DNA of 64,000 nt. It comes from Clostridia bacterium (GTDB taxonomy: Bacteria > Bacillota > Clostridia > TANB77 > CAG-508). Location of the stretch: NCBI GenBank assembly GCA_017517685.1, contig JAFWYK010000005.1, forward strand, positions 1 to 64,000, in the 5' to 3' direction. A program made the position numbers and the translations under genes. Each line of letters begins with the position of its first letter. Position 1 is the stretch's first letter. This document shows, piece by piece, positions 26,060 to 35,319 of the stretch. The notes under the pieces were generated by a model that was not told the origin of the DNA, ran no database searches, and saw only the letters and a list, made by a program, of their open reading frames with translations.

Positions 26060-27247
26060 ATGGGAATTAGAGAAAGATTAAGTGGTAATGAAGCAGCAGC
26101 TATCGCTATGAAACAAATCAACCCAGACGTTGTTGCAGCATTCCCTATTACACCTTCAACAGAAATACCTCAATACTTTTCTAGCTTCGTTAGCAATGGA
26201 GAAGTTGATACTGAGTTCGTAGCTGTTGAAAGTGAACACAGTGCAATGAGTGCATGTATTGGTGCACAAGCTGCTGGTGCTAGAGCAATGACAGCTACAT
26301 CAGCAAACGGTTTATCTTTAATGTGGGAAATGGTTTACATTGCTTCAAGTTTAAGATTACCAATCGTTATGTCATTAGTAAATAGAGCGGTTTCAGGACC
26401 ATTAAATATACACAATGATCATTCTGATGCTATGGGAGTTCGTGATAGTGGATGGATAATGTTATTCTCAGAAAACAACCAAGAAGCTTACGATAACTTA
26501 CTTATGGCTCACAGAATTGCAGAACACAAAGATGTTCTATTACCTTTAATGGTATGTCAAGATGGATTCATCACATCACACTCAATTGAAAATATTGAAT
26601 TATTAGAAGATGAAAAAGTTAAAGAGTTCGTTGGAAAATATAATCCAGAACACTACTTATTAAATGATAAAGAACCAATCGCTGTTGGTCCATTAGATTT
26701 ACAAGCATATCTTTTTGAACACAAAGCTCAACAAGCTGTTGCAATGAGAAATGCAAAAAAAGTTATCGCTGAAGTTTCAGCTGACTTTGAAAGATTAACA
26801 GGACGTAAATATGAATTCTTTGAGAAATACAAAATGGATGACGCAGAAACAGTTATCGTTTGTATGAACTCAACAGCTGGAACAGCAAAAGCTGCTGTTG
26901 ACGAATTAAGAGAACAAGGTGTTAAAGCTGGTTTATTAAAAATCAGAATGTTTAGACCATTCCCTTCAGAAGAAGTTGCTGAAGCATTAAAAAATGTAAA
27001 AGCAATCGCAGTATTAGATAAAGCTGATTCTTTAAATGGTGCTGGTGGAGCATTATTTGAAGATGTAGTTTCTGGAATGTACGTTGCAAATGTTCATGTA
27101 CCAACAGTTAACTACGTATATGGTATTGGTGGTAGAGATACTACAGTATCAGATATCAAAAAAGTATATAATGATCTAAATGAAGTTGCTCAAACAGGAA
27201 ATGTTGGTAACCCATATAGATATTTAGGATTAAGGGGGGAAATTTAG
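26060..27247 (+). CDS. porA: Pyruvate:ferredoxin oxidoreductase, alpha subunit
   Basis: 395 residues. Starts RLSGNEAAAIAMKQINPDVV; FPITPSTEIP and EFVAVESEHSAMSACIGAQA are the alpha-subunit pyrimidine-binding-domain signatures, and the C-terminal third is the transketolase-like domain (GLLKIRMFRPFPSEEVAEAL). Pairs with PorB to form the thiamine site. AGGA upstream; 52 bases behind porD, the widest gap of the operon. Confidence 0.95.
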   Translation: MGIRERLSGNEAAAIAMKQINPDVVAAFPITPSTEIPQYFSSFVSNGEVDTEFVAVESEHSAMSACIGAQAAGARAMTATSANGLSLMWEMVYIASSLRLPIVMSLVNRAVSGPLNIHNDHSDAMGVRDSGWIMLFSENNQEAYDNLLMAHRIAEHKDVLLPLMVCQDGFITSHSIENIELLEDEKVKEFVGKYNPEHYLLNDKEPIAVGPLDLQAYLFEHKAQQAVAMRNAKKVIAEVSADFERLTGRKYEFFEKYKMDDAETVIVCMNSTAGTAKAAVDELREQGVKAGLLKIRMFRPFPSEEVAEALKNVKAIAVLDKADSLNGAGGALFEDVVSGMYVANVHVPTVNYVYGIGGRDTTVSDIKKVYNDLNEVAQTGNVGNPYRYLGLRGEI

Positions 27248-27248
27248 T

Positions 27249-28205
27249 ATGGCATATAATCATAAAGAAGTAATGGCTAATAGACCTTCAAGATTTACAT
27301 CAGGACATAGAATGTGTGCAGGTTGTGGTGCTCCAGCAGTTGCAAGAACAATTTTAAGAGCAATCAAACCTGAGGATCACGCAGTTATCTCTGGTGCAAC
27401 AGGATGTATGGAAGTTTCAACATTTATTTATCCATACACATCATGGACAGATTCATTCGTTCATACAGCATTCGAATGTGCTGCTGCAACATTAAGTGGA
27501 TCTGAAGCAGCTTACAAATCAATGAAACGTCAAGGAAAACTTCCTGAAGATAAAACAACAAAATTCATCGCATTTGGTGGAGACGGTGGAACATATGACA
27601 TCGGTTTACAAAGTTTATCAGGTGCTATGGAAAGAGGTCATGACATGGTTTATGTATGTTATGACAACGGTGCTTACATGAACACAGGTATCCAACGTTC
27701 ATCTGCAACACCAAAATTTGCTGATACAACTACAACACCAGCTGGTAAAGTAGTTCCAGGAAAAATGCAACCTAGAAAAGATTTAGCGAAAATCATGGTT
27801 GGACATCACATACCATACGTTGCTCAAACAGCAGCTATTGGAAACTTTAAAGATTTATATGAAAAATCTGAAAAAGCAATCTATACAGAAGGAGCTTGTT
27901 TCTTAAACGTTCTTGCTCCATGTCCTAGAGGATGGGGATACAACACAGAAGATTTAATGCAAATTAATAAATTAGCAGTAGATACATGCTACTGGCCATT
28001 ATATGAAGTTGTTAACGGAGTTTATAAAATTACTTATAAACCAGCTAACAAACTTCCAATCGAAGAATTCTTAAAACCACAAAAAAGATTTAAACACATG
28101 TTTAAACCAGGTAACGAATGGATGATTGAAGCATTCCAAAAAGTAGTTGATGATAGATGGCAAGAATTATTAGATTTAGAAGCTATGACAAACAAAGCTG
28201 AATAA
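27249..28205 (+). CDS. porB: Pyruvate:ferredoxin oxidoreductase, beta subunit
   Basis: 318 residues. Cluster-binding HRMCAGCGAP near residue 20, the thiamine-diphosphate motif GGDGGTYDIGLQSLSGAMER, and CYDNGAYMNTGIQRSSATP, which points to pyruvate rather than other 2-oxoacids. A further Cys pair occurs in LAPCPRGW. Starts 1 base behind the porA stop with AGGGGGG as ribosome site, so translation is coupled. Four separate chains, as in archaea and Thermotoga, are less usual in Bacillota than the fused PFOR. Confidence 0.95.
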   Translation: MAYNHKEVMANRPSRFTSGHRMCAGCGAPAVARTILRAIKPEDHAVISGATGCMEVSTFIYPYTSWTDSFVHTAFECAAATLSGSEAAYKSMKRQGKLPEDKTTKFIAFGGDGGTYDIGLQSLSGAMERGHDMVYVCYDNGAYMNTGIQRSSATPKFADTTTTPAGKVVPGKMQPRKDLAKIMVGHHIPYVAQTAAIGNFKDLYEKSEKAIYTEGACFLNVLAPCPRGWGYNTEDLMQINKLAVDTCYWPLYEVVNGVYKITYKPANKLPIEEFLKPQKRFKHMFKPGNEWMIEAFQKVVDDRWQELLDLEAMTNKAE

Positions 28206-28210
28206 TTTTT

Positions 28211-28243
28211 AAGACGCGTTTTTACATAAACGCGTCTTTTTTA
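28211..28243 (+). terminator. Terminator of porGDAB
   Basis: Stem AAGACGCGTTT/AAACGCGTCTT (28211-28221 with 28228-28238) followed by TTTTTTA. Confidence 0.92.
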
Positions 28244-28326
28244 TGCTCTTTAATCCACATTTTATTGATATTTTGTGGAAAATATAGTAAAATTAGTTGT
28301 AGATTTTTTTATTAGAGGAAAGAAAT

Positions 28327-29178
28327 ATGAATTTAGAACAAGAAACTAGATATATTTTAAATAAATATAATGCACATGCCAACAAAGGTTATGGTCAAAA
28401 CTTTTTAATTGATCAAAACGTTGTAGATGGCATTATAGAAAAAGCTGAAGTTAATAAAAATGATTTAATTATAGAAATCGGGCCAGGACTTGGTAATCTA
28501 ACTTCCCCACTTCTTGAAAACGCTGGTAAAGTTATTTGTATCGAGCTTGATCCAAAAATGGTTAGCATATTAACAGATAGATTTTCTTTATACAAAAATT
28601 TTGAACTAATTAATGATGATGTTTTAAAAGTAGATTTAAATAAAATTATTGCCGACAATAGTGAATATAAGTCAGCTAAAGTTGTTGCAAATCTTCCATA
28701 CTACATAACAACTCCAATCATCATGAAACTTTTGGAAGATAAATTAAATTTAAAAAGTATTACAGTAATGGTTCAAAAAGAAGTTGCAGAAAGATTAGCA
28801 GATAAACCTGGTGGTAAAGAAGTTGGAGCAATTACTTATAGCATAAATTATTATACAAACCCAGAAATAATAATTGACGTTCCTAGAGACTCTTTCATTC
28901 CTGCTCCAAACGTTGATTCTGCAGTTATTAAATTAGATGTTTTAAAAGAACCAAAAGTTAATGTTTTAGACGAAGAATTATTCTTCAAAATTATTAAATT
29001 CTCTTTCCTTCAAAAAAGGAAAACTTTAATGAACTCACTATCAAACTCAGGACTAATTCCTAAAGATTTACTAGAAGAAGTTCTAAACCATCTTGGAATA
29101 GATTTAAGAGTTAGAGCTGAACAATTAACTCTAGAAGATTTTTGTGAAATTTCAAATTATATTAAAACAAACATATAA
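28327..29178 (+). CDS. rsmA: 16S rRNA dimethyladenosine transferase
   Basis: 283 residues. KsgA/RsmA signatures: GYGQNFLIDQNVVDGI, the SAM site IIEIGPGLGNLTSPLL, the acidic VICIELD, and catalytic NLPYY (VVANLPYYITTPI), then VQKEVAERL. Dimethylates two adjacent adenines in helix 45 of 16S rRNA late in small-subunit assembly. GAGGAAAG before ATG 28327; monocistronic and followed by a strong terminator. Confidence 0.96.
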   Translation: MNLEQETRYILNKYNAHANKGYGQNFLIDQNVVDGIIEKAEVNKNDLIIEIGPGLGNLTSPLLENAGKVICIELDPKMVSILTDRFSLYKNFELINDDVLKVDLNKIIADNSEYKSAKVVANLPYYITTPIIMKLLEDKLNLKSITVMVQKEVAERLADKPGGKEVGAITYSINYYTNPEIIIDVPRDSFIPAPNVDSAVIKLDVLKEPKVNVLDEELFFKIIKFSFLQKRKTLMNSLSNSGLIPKDLLEEVLNHLGIDLRVRAEQLTLEDFCEISNYIKTNI

Positions 29179-29213
29179 AAAAGGTATGAATAAAAATTCA
29201 TACCTTTTTTTGT
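29179..29213 (+). terminator. Terminator of rsmA
   Basis: 13-bp stem AAAAGGTATGAAT/ATTCATACCTTTT (29179-29191 with 29196-29208) followed by a T tract. Confidence 0.9.
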
Positions 29214-29245
29214 TATCTATAGTTTTATTATCATTACTTAAACTA

Positions 29246-29845
29246 CTATTGAAAAAGACTCTTTTCAATTACACCATCTGGATCAAAAATAACTATTTCT
29301 ATATTTTCAATAAATTGTCTATTATCATCATAATTAAAGTCAATTTCTACTCTATCTAGATTAATATTTTCTAACAAACCTTCTAATTCTTGTACTGTTT
29401 TATAAGTCTTTTGTGGTTTTTTTTCTGAGCCAAAATAAAAGCCTCCATCTTCTATCCTGCATGTTAAAGTAACCTTTTTTCCAATTGTTTTTTTGTTATT
29501 ATTAATTGTTGTATTTATTAATTGTTTTACATCTGTTGTTTCCATTCCCATAGAAGCAATACCTGAAATATATTGACCATGTTTTAAAAATTGATTATTG
29601 TGTGAAAATTTCACAAAACAATATCCACCAATTAATACTGTTGAAACAAACATTATTAATACAGATATTTTTCTTATTTTATCATTTTTTTCAAATACAA
29701 ACGATAAAACTATAGCAATCATTGGAATTATTAACATATATATTGGAACATTAAATGCAATTAAATAACAACTTCCTAAAAAAACACAAACTATTAGACT
29801 AAACATAAAAAACTTATTTTTAAAAATATCTTTTTCTTGATCCAT
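29246..29845 (-). CDS. Membrane protein of unknown function
   Basis: 199 residues: three to four N-terminal membrane helices within residues 10-80, then an outer domain of about 115 residues with mixed alpha/beta character (GKKVTLTCRIEDGGFYFGSE). ATG 29845 with AGGAG 7-8 bases upstream. Last gene of a five-gene run (32592 to 29246) with hslO, dgt and a TSCPD protein. Family not recognised. Confidence 0.7.
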   Translation of the reverse strand: MDQEKDIFKNKFFMFSLIVCVFLGSCYLIAFNVPIYMLIIPMIAIVLSFVFEKNDKIRKISVLIMFVSTVLIGGYCFVKFSHNNQFLKHGQYISGIASMGMETTDVKQLINTTINNNKKTIGKKVTLTCRIEDGGFYFGSEKKPQKTYKTVQELEGLLENINLDRVEIDFNYDDNRQFIENIEIVIFDPDGVIEKSLFQ

Positions 29846-29867
29846 ACTTCATTCTCCTATCTTGTCA

Positions 29868-30131
29868 TTATTTAACAATTTGTTTATTTAGTTCTTCTAA
29901 TGCTTTTGATAATTGATCTGGACAAGATGTTCCTCTTCCCCTACAATCAATCCCTTTAAGTCTTGATATAACTTCATCTATGTGCATCCCTTTAACTAAA
30001 GAAGCAACCCCTTGAGTATTTCCAGCACATCCACCAATAAATTTTATTTCATTAACTATTTTGGTTTCTTCATCTACATCAATATTAATTTTCATTGAAC
30101 AAACGCCACTTGGAAAATATTCAAAAGTCAT
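29868..30131 (-). CDS. TSCPD-domain protein (TIGR03905-type)
   Basis: 87 residues. FIGGCAGNTQGVASLVKGM and CRGRGTSCPDQLSKAL contain the TSCPD signature found at the end of some ribonucleotide reductases and as free small proteins. The conserved cysteines could bind metal; the function of the free form is unknown. It sits 11 bases behind dgt, a dNTP hydrolase, which hints at nucleotide metabolism. Confidence 0.85.
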   Translation of the reverse strand: MTFEYFPSGVCSMKINIDVDEETKIVNEIKFIGGCAGNTQGVASLVKGMHIDEVISRLKGIDCRGRGTSCPDQLSKALEELNKQIVK

Positions 30132-30142
30132 ATCTCTTCCTC

Positions 30143-31351
30143 CTAAAAACTAATTATTTCATTATAAGTTCTTACAATATATTGATCAGTCATACCAGAC
30201 ATATAATCAATAATAGCTTTACTATACTCTTTTACATCATTTAAATCATAAATAACTTTATTAAAGTATTTTTCTTCATCTCTATCATCACAATTTGAAT
30301 AAGTTTCAAGCCATGTAGAAAATTCTTGTGATAACACTGGGTAATATCTTTTTAATTTCTTAATATTTTTTATTGTTCCAGTTCCATTATACTCTTGTCT
30401 TAGTGTATAGAATATTTCATTCATTACAACCGTAAAATATCTTACTGTTGGTTGTATTTTATCGTTTTTATAAATTTTATCATAATTAAACTTTTTAATT
30501 TTTTCCATTGTTTCATAAGCTTCATCAGAAAATTTTAATCCTTCTTCTAATGTAGAATTCTTACATAAATCTCCTGTTAGATAACCTATAATACTTGAAT
30601 TATTTAATCTGATATTTTCTATACTTTTATCGATATTATTTATATCTCTATCAGTAATAATCTTCATCTCTTTAGCATCTTCTAAATCTCTACCTAAGTA
30701 AGAAATATTATCAGCTATTTTTACCACACACGCTTCCCATGTATATGGTGCATATTTATTTGGTTCATTAAATTTCTTTAAATCTACAAATTCTTCTCTT
30801 GGCTTTTGTCCTAATACTCTTGGATTTCCTGAATGAGCTAATATTCCATCTCTAACAGCATATGTTAGATTTAAATTTCTTTTTTGGCCAGCAACATCTC
30901 TTAATAATTCTAGATTATCTACGTAATGAAGTCCGTTATTACTATGGAAAAATTTAGTTCCACATTCTCTTTCTAAAATTGTAGATAAAATCTTTTCACC
31001 TTGATGTCCAAAAGGACTATGTCCAATATCATGAGTAACTGCTATAGCTTTTGTAAGTTCAGAATTTAAACCTAAATAATTTGCAATAGTATTACTTATT
31101 GAATCTACTAAATTTACATGTTCAATTCTTGTACATATATGATCATTTTTTGGTGCAAAAAACACTTGTGTTTTGTGTTTTAATCTTCTATATGCATTAC
31201 AATTAATTATTCTTGTGTAATCTCTATCAAATTCACTACGCATTGGAGCATCACCATAAACAGGATCGTATATCTTTTCTTGTCTAGATATAGCTTTCTC
31301 CCACTTTGGATTTCCCTCTACCATTGCCTCACTTTCAAATTTTTTCATCAT
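30143..31351 (-). CDS. dgt: dGTP triphosphohydrolase
   Basis: 402 residues of the HD superfamily. RRLKHKTQVF and TRIEHVNLV, then the HD pair at H107-D108 followed by H111 (THDIGHSPFGH) are metal ligands of dGTPases; YLGRDLEDA later is also typical. Releases triphosphate from dNTPs and so controls dNTP pools. The first of two adjacent ATGs (31351) is chosen, with GGTGA 8 bases upstream. Follows hslO in the same operon. Confidence 0.93.
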   Translation of the reverse strand: MMKKFESEAMVEGNPKWEKAISRQEKIYDPVYGDAPMRSEFDRDYTRIINCNAYRRLKHKTQVFFAPKNDHICTRIEHVNLVDSISNTIANYLGLNSELTKAIAVTHDIGHSPFGHQGEKILSTILERECGTKFFHSNNGLHYVDNLELLRDVAGQKRNLNLTYAVRDGILAHSGNPRVLGQKPREEFVDLKKFNEPNKYAPYTWEACVVKIADNISYLGRDLEDAKEMKIITDRDINNIDKSIENIRLNNSSIIGYLTGDLCKNSTLEEGLKFSDEAYETMEKIKKFNYDKIYKNDKIQPTVRYFTVVMNEIFYTLRQEYNGTGTIKNIKKLKRYYPVLSQEFSTWLETYSNCDDRDEEKYFNKVIYDLNDVKEYSKAIIDYMSGMTDQYIVRTYNEIISF

Positions 31352-31381
31352 TAGTTTCTCACCTTTTCTTTAAAATATTAC

Positions 31382-32275
31382 TTAGTTTAATTTTGCTAGT
31401 AATTCTTCTAAATCTGTTTTATCAAAATGGTATGATTTATTGCAGAAGTGACATACTGTATTAGCTTCACCATCTTCTTCAATGATTTTTGTTAATTCTT
31501 CTTTTCCAATAGATATTAATCCTCTTTCAAATTTCTCTCTATCGCAATCACATTCATATTTCATATCTAATTCTTGTGCTAAGATCATAATGTCTTCATC
31601 ACCAACTACTGTTCTTGCAATTGCTTCTAAGCTTTTTCCTTCGTCAATCATTTGACTTATGCTTGGAGCTTTTGCTAAAGCATTTTCTATTTTAACAATA
31701 TCTTCTTCAGTAGCATCTGGCATTAATTGAATCATGTATCCACCTGAAGCTCTTACACCGTCTTTATCAACCAATACACCTAACGCAATAACAGTTGGTT
31801 TTTGTTGAGATTTTGCAAAATAATCTGTAAAATCTTCTGCAATTTCTCCTGTAACTAAAGGAACCAATCCATTATAATTTGTATCCGTCGCTTCGCTTTT
31901 ATTTATAATATTTAAAAAACCATTATTTCCAACTGCAGCACTTACATCTAACTTTCCGTTCTCTTTAAGAGGAACTTCTACATGTGGGTTATCTACACAT
32001 ACTTTTACTAAAGATGTATATTCTTCTCTTCTTACAACAGAAATCATTGTTCCCATTGGTCCTTGACCATTAATTTGTGCTGTAAAATAATCTTCACTAT
32101 CTTTAATTTCTGTAAATCCCATCATACCTGTAATAGTAGCAAATCTTCCCATTGCTGCTGTTGTTGTAGGTGTTAAATCGTGTATTTTTCTTATTTCTTC
32201 AACCATTTCAGTTGTATGTGCTACAACTAGGCTTACTCGTCCTTCGTGAGCTAAAAATTTTGCAACTCTATTCAT
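31382..32275 (-). CDS. hslO: Redox-regulated chaperone Hsp33
   Basis: 297 residues. The C-terminal zinc switch is intact: C242-x-C244 and C275-xx-C278. Oxidation releases zinc and exposes a holdase surface for unfolding proteins. The N-terminal core carries QINGQGPMGTMISV and the GEIAEDFTDYFAKSQQ helix typical of the family. Nine bases from the gene upstream and 30 from dgt. Confidence 0.96.
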   Translation of the reverse strand: MNRVAKFLAHEGRVSLVVAHTTEMVEEIRKIHDLTPTTTAAMGRFATITGMMGFTEIKDSEDYFTAQINGQGPMGTMISVVRREEYTSLVKVCVDNPHVEVPLKENGKLDVSAAVGNNGFLNIINKSEATDTNYNGLVPLVTGEIAEDFTDYFAKSQQKPTVIALGVLVDKDGVRASGGYMIQLMPDATEEDIVKIENALAKAPSISQMIDEGKSLEAIARTVVGDEDIMILAQELDMKYECDCDREKFERGLISIGKEELTKIIEEDGEANTVCHFCNKSYHFDKTDLEELLAKLN

Positions 32276-32283
32276 TTTCTCTC

Positions 32284-32592
32284 CTAATCTAATTTTGTAA
32301 ATGCTTTTCTAACATCTTTATATGTATTCATTAACAATTCATATTTCATTTCTTCTGAAAACTGTTCATTATACATTGCGTTTGAAATCGGAATTGTATA
32401 TGTATTATATTTAGGCATGAAAAATCTGGTCTTAACTATATAATCAATTAAGCAGTCATCTTCATTTACTTTAACGTCATTTCTTTGTAAAAAGTTTTTT
32501 AACATTTCAGTATACTCATCATGAAAATAGTTAAAAACCTTCGTATATTCTTTTTTCTTTGCTAATTCTCTCATTTCCGCTTCTATTAGCAC
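32284..32592 (-). CDS. Small protein of unknown function
   Basis: 102 residues, helical and charged, with no motif that I recognise. The start is set at GTG 32592 because GAGGTG lies 6-7 bases upstream; a GTG three codons earlier overlaps that ribosome site. It is the first gene of the hslO-dgt operon. Confidence 0.65.
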   Translation of the reverse strand: MLIEAEMRELAKKKEYTKVFNYFHDEYTEMLKNFLQRNDVKVNEDDCLIDYIVKTRFFMPKYNTYTIPISNAMYNEQFSEEMKYELLMNTYKDVRKAFTKLD

Positions 32593-32748
32593 TTTTTTCA
32601 CCTCATATATGGTCTATTTTTCACCATTATTTTACAATATATTTCTTTTTTTTACAAGGCTTTTCGAAAAGCCACTTTAAAAATATTTGTATCAATTTAA
32701 AAAATAATTAATATTATATAAAAATTATTAATTAGAAAGGAATTTTTT

Positions 32749-34023
32749 ATGAATACACTTAGATTAAATTCAAAAGGTCCTGAAGTTGAATTACTTCAAA
32801 GTACTCTTTTAAAATTGGGGTTCTATACTGGAATTATTGATGGAATATTTGGTTTTAAAACTTATGACGCTACAATTCGTTTTCAAAAAGAATTTGGAAT
32901 TTCAACAGATGGTATTGTAGGAAATAATACATGGAATAAACTTATGCCATACATAAATGGTTATTTTAATTATCAAATTAAAGAAAACGACACTCTTTAT
33001 TCTCTATCTTTAGAGTTTAATACAACTATAGAGGCTATAAAAATGGCCAACAAAGATTTAAATGAACAAAACTTACAAATTGGTTCAGAAATTATTATTC
33101 CGTTCAGTAATATTGTTCAAACTAATATAAGTTATACAACGCAAATTTTGAATTTAAATATTAATAGCCTACAAGTTATATACCCTTTTATAAAAAATGG
33201 CTCAATTGGCAATTCTGTGCTTTATAGACCTATAAAATATTTAAAGTTTGGTAATGGTCCAAAAGAGATTTTATATATTGGTTCTACTCATGCTAATGAA
33301 TGGATTACAACTCCACTTTTAATGAAGTTTTTTGAACAACTTTGCAAAAGCTATACTAACAACACTCCAATCTTTGGAATCAACCCAAATATTCTTTTTA
33401 ATGAAGTTTCTCTATATATAGTTCCGATGCTTAACCCAGACGGTGTAGACTTAGTTACTGGTTATTTAGATGAAAATTCCAGAGCCTATAATAATGCTAG
33501 ACAAATAGCATCCAATTTTCCAGAACTTTCATTTCCCAATTCTTGGAAAAGCAATATCGAAGGAATTGATTTAAATTTACAATTTCCTGCTGGCTGGGAA
33601 CAAGCTCGCGAAATAAAGTATGCACAAGGATTTGACAAACCAGCACCTCGTGACTTTGTTGGATATGGACCACTTACTGCTCCAGAAGCAGTTCATTTAT
33701 ATAATTTCACATTAAACCATAATTTTTCTTTAATGCTCACTTATCATACTCAAGGTAGAGTAATTTTCTATCAATATCAAAACTATACGCCAGATGAATC
33801 TCAATCAATCGCAAATACATTTTCAAAAGTTTCTGGATATACTGTTCAAAATGAACCTGAAAACTCTAGCTTTGCAGGTTTTAAAGATTGGTTTATTTTT
33901 TATTATAAAAGACCTGGCTTTACAATAGAAGCTGGTCTTGGGCAAAATCCATTACCTATATCTCAATTTGCTAGTATATATAACGAAAATATTGGAATAT
34001 TAATTAGTGCTTTAATTCAATAA
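32749..34023 (+). CDS. Peptidoglycan-binding, LysM and M14 carboxypeptidase protein
   Basis: 424 residues in three parts: a peptidoglycan-binding helical domain (1-66), a LysM domain (about 74-118) and an M14 zinc peptidase domain (about 150-424). Zinc ligands H181 and E184 (THANEW) and H333 (TYHTQG), catalytic E394 (TIEAGLG). This is the make-up of gamma-D-glutamyl-diaminopimelate endopeptidases, which cut cell-wall or spore-related peptides. No signal peptide, so the substrate may be internal peptides or the enzyme may reach the wall by another route. ATG with AAAGGA upstream; monocistronic. Confidence 0.9.
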   Translation: MNTLRLNSKGPEVELLQSTLLKLGFYTGIIDGIFGFKTYDATIRFQKEFGISTDGIVGNNTWNKLMPYINGYFNYQIKENDTLYSLSLEFNTTIEAIKMANKDLNEQNLQIGSEIIIPFSNIVQTNISYTTQILNLNINSLQVIYPFIKNGSIGNSVLYRPIKYLKFGNGPKEILYIGSTHANEWITTPLLMKFFEQLCKSYTNNTPIFGINPNILFNEVSLYIVPMLNPDGVDLVTGYLDENSRAYNNARQIASNFPELSFPNSWKSNIEGIDLNLQFPAGWEQAREIKYAQGFDKPAPRDFVGYGPLTAPEAVHLYNFTLNHNFSLMLTYHTQGRVIFYQYQNYTPDESQSIANTFSKVSGYTVQNEPENSSFAGFKDWFIFYYKRPGFTIEAGLGQNPLPISQFASIYNENIGILISALIQ

Positions 34024-34102
34024 TTTATTTTAAAAATATAGACTTTATTCAAAATTAGCGATACAATATTTATGTTAAACACTAATAATTTAGGAGTAAC
34101 TT

Positions 34103-35275
34103 ATGGAAGAAAAATTATATCAAATCTTTGTTGGAAAAAAATATCAAAAACTAAAAAAGAAAGTATTTTCTTTTCCAGCTTTTTTCTTTGGTGCTTTATA
34201 TTTTGCCTATAGAAAAATGATTGTTAAAGCATTTATTTTATCAGTAATCTTAACATTACTTGATATCCTTACAATAAAATATGCTACAGGCGGAATGTTA
34301 ATATTAACATATTTATGTATTCATATATCAATTGGATTATATTTTCCATTATGGTATAGATCTTTTTATACTAAATCAGTTAAAAAAATAATTGAAAAGA
34401 ATCCAAATGCGTCAGATGAAGATCTAACAAGAATCGCTCTTAATCAAGGTGGTACAAATGTCGTTTTAGTAATACTTTTCTTTGTACTTTCAATATTACT
34501 TTCAATACTATTTAATTCGCACATCAATAAACCAGAATTACCTGGTACACCTATTATGGACGATTATCTACCTTCTGACCCACATTATGTTGAAAGTTCA
34601 AGTGATGAAAATTATTCAAATAATACATCTAATAATAATAATAATGAAACTAATAATGAATTAACTGGTGAAGCAAATATTCTTACAAATCAAAAAGTTA
34701 CAGGATATGCATCTTCAATGGGCGAATACTTTATCTATTTATTAGATTTTAATTCATCTGACTATTCAAATACTCTTAGAGTAGGATGTGATGAATCTAC
34801 ACACGCTACTTTAAGTATATTAAAAGATTACGATGAAGATGTTAAAGTTGAAGTTAGAGTCAAACGTGATGAAAATAATATCTCTATAACATCATATAGA
34901 ATATTTAACGCTCATACAAACGATGAAATAAAAGATATTACTGATGAAGATTCTTTAAGAACAAAACTTGGTTTAAAGGTTTCAGGGGATTACGAGGAAA
35001 CACTAATTTTAAAGGCAAACTTAAATAATGCTTTTGGAACTCCTGGTGCTCCAGCTGTTGGAGTTGAAAATGGTAACGGATATGTTGAGTACACATATTC
35101 ATTTGAAGATGAAAATGGAAATGTATTCCCTCTTGACTATAGAATATACAATGGAACAGAAAATAAATCAGAAGAATTAATTGAAGGAAATAAATATAAA
35201 ATTAAATATACAGTTGAAAAAGGTACATTTGGATACGAATTTAACTTAACGAGTTTCGAATTAATTGAAGAATAA
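34103..35275 (+). CDS. Membrane protein with N-terminal DUF2628-like part
   Basis: 390 residues. Residues 20-95 contain two to three membrane helices with FSFPAFFFGALYFAYRKM, a motif of DUF2628-type proteins; about 120-140 is another helix; residues 155-200 are a Ser/Asn/Asp-rich linker and the rest is a soluble outer domain in two beta-rich halves. GGAG 8 bases before ATG. Monocistronic with a strong terminator. Function unknown; the family name rests on one motif. Confidence 0.65.
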   Translation: MEEKLYQIFVGKKYQKLKKKVFSFPAFFFGALYFAYRKMIVKAFILSVILTLLDILTIKYATGGMLILTYLCIHISIGLYFPLWYRSFYTKSVKKIIEKNPNASDEDLTRIALNQGGTNVVLVILFFVLSILLSILFNSHINKPELPGTPIMDDYLPSDPHYVESSSDENYSNNTSNNNNNETNNELTGEANILTNQKVTGYASSMGEYFIYLLDFNSSDYSNTLRVGCDESTHATLSILKDYDEDVKVEVRVKRDENNISITSYRIFNAHTNDEIKDITDEDSLRTKLGLKVSGDYEETLILKANLNNAFGTPGAPAVGVENGNGYVEYTYSFEDENGNVFPLDYRIYNGTENKSEELIEGNKYKIKYTVEKGTFGYEFNLTSFELIEE

Positions 35276-35282
35276 AAAAAAC

Positions 35283-35316
35283 ATGGCAGAACAAATTGTT
35301 CTGCCATATTTTTTAT
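35283..35316. terminator. Bidirectional terminator
   Basis: Stem ATGGCAGAAC/GTTCTGCCAT (35283-35292 with 35298-35307) between convergent genes, T tract on the plus strand and A tract on the other side. Confidence 0.85.
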
Positions 35317-35319
35317 AAT

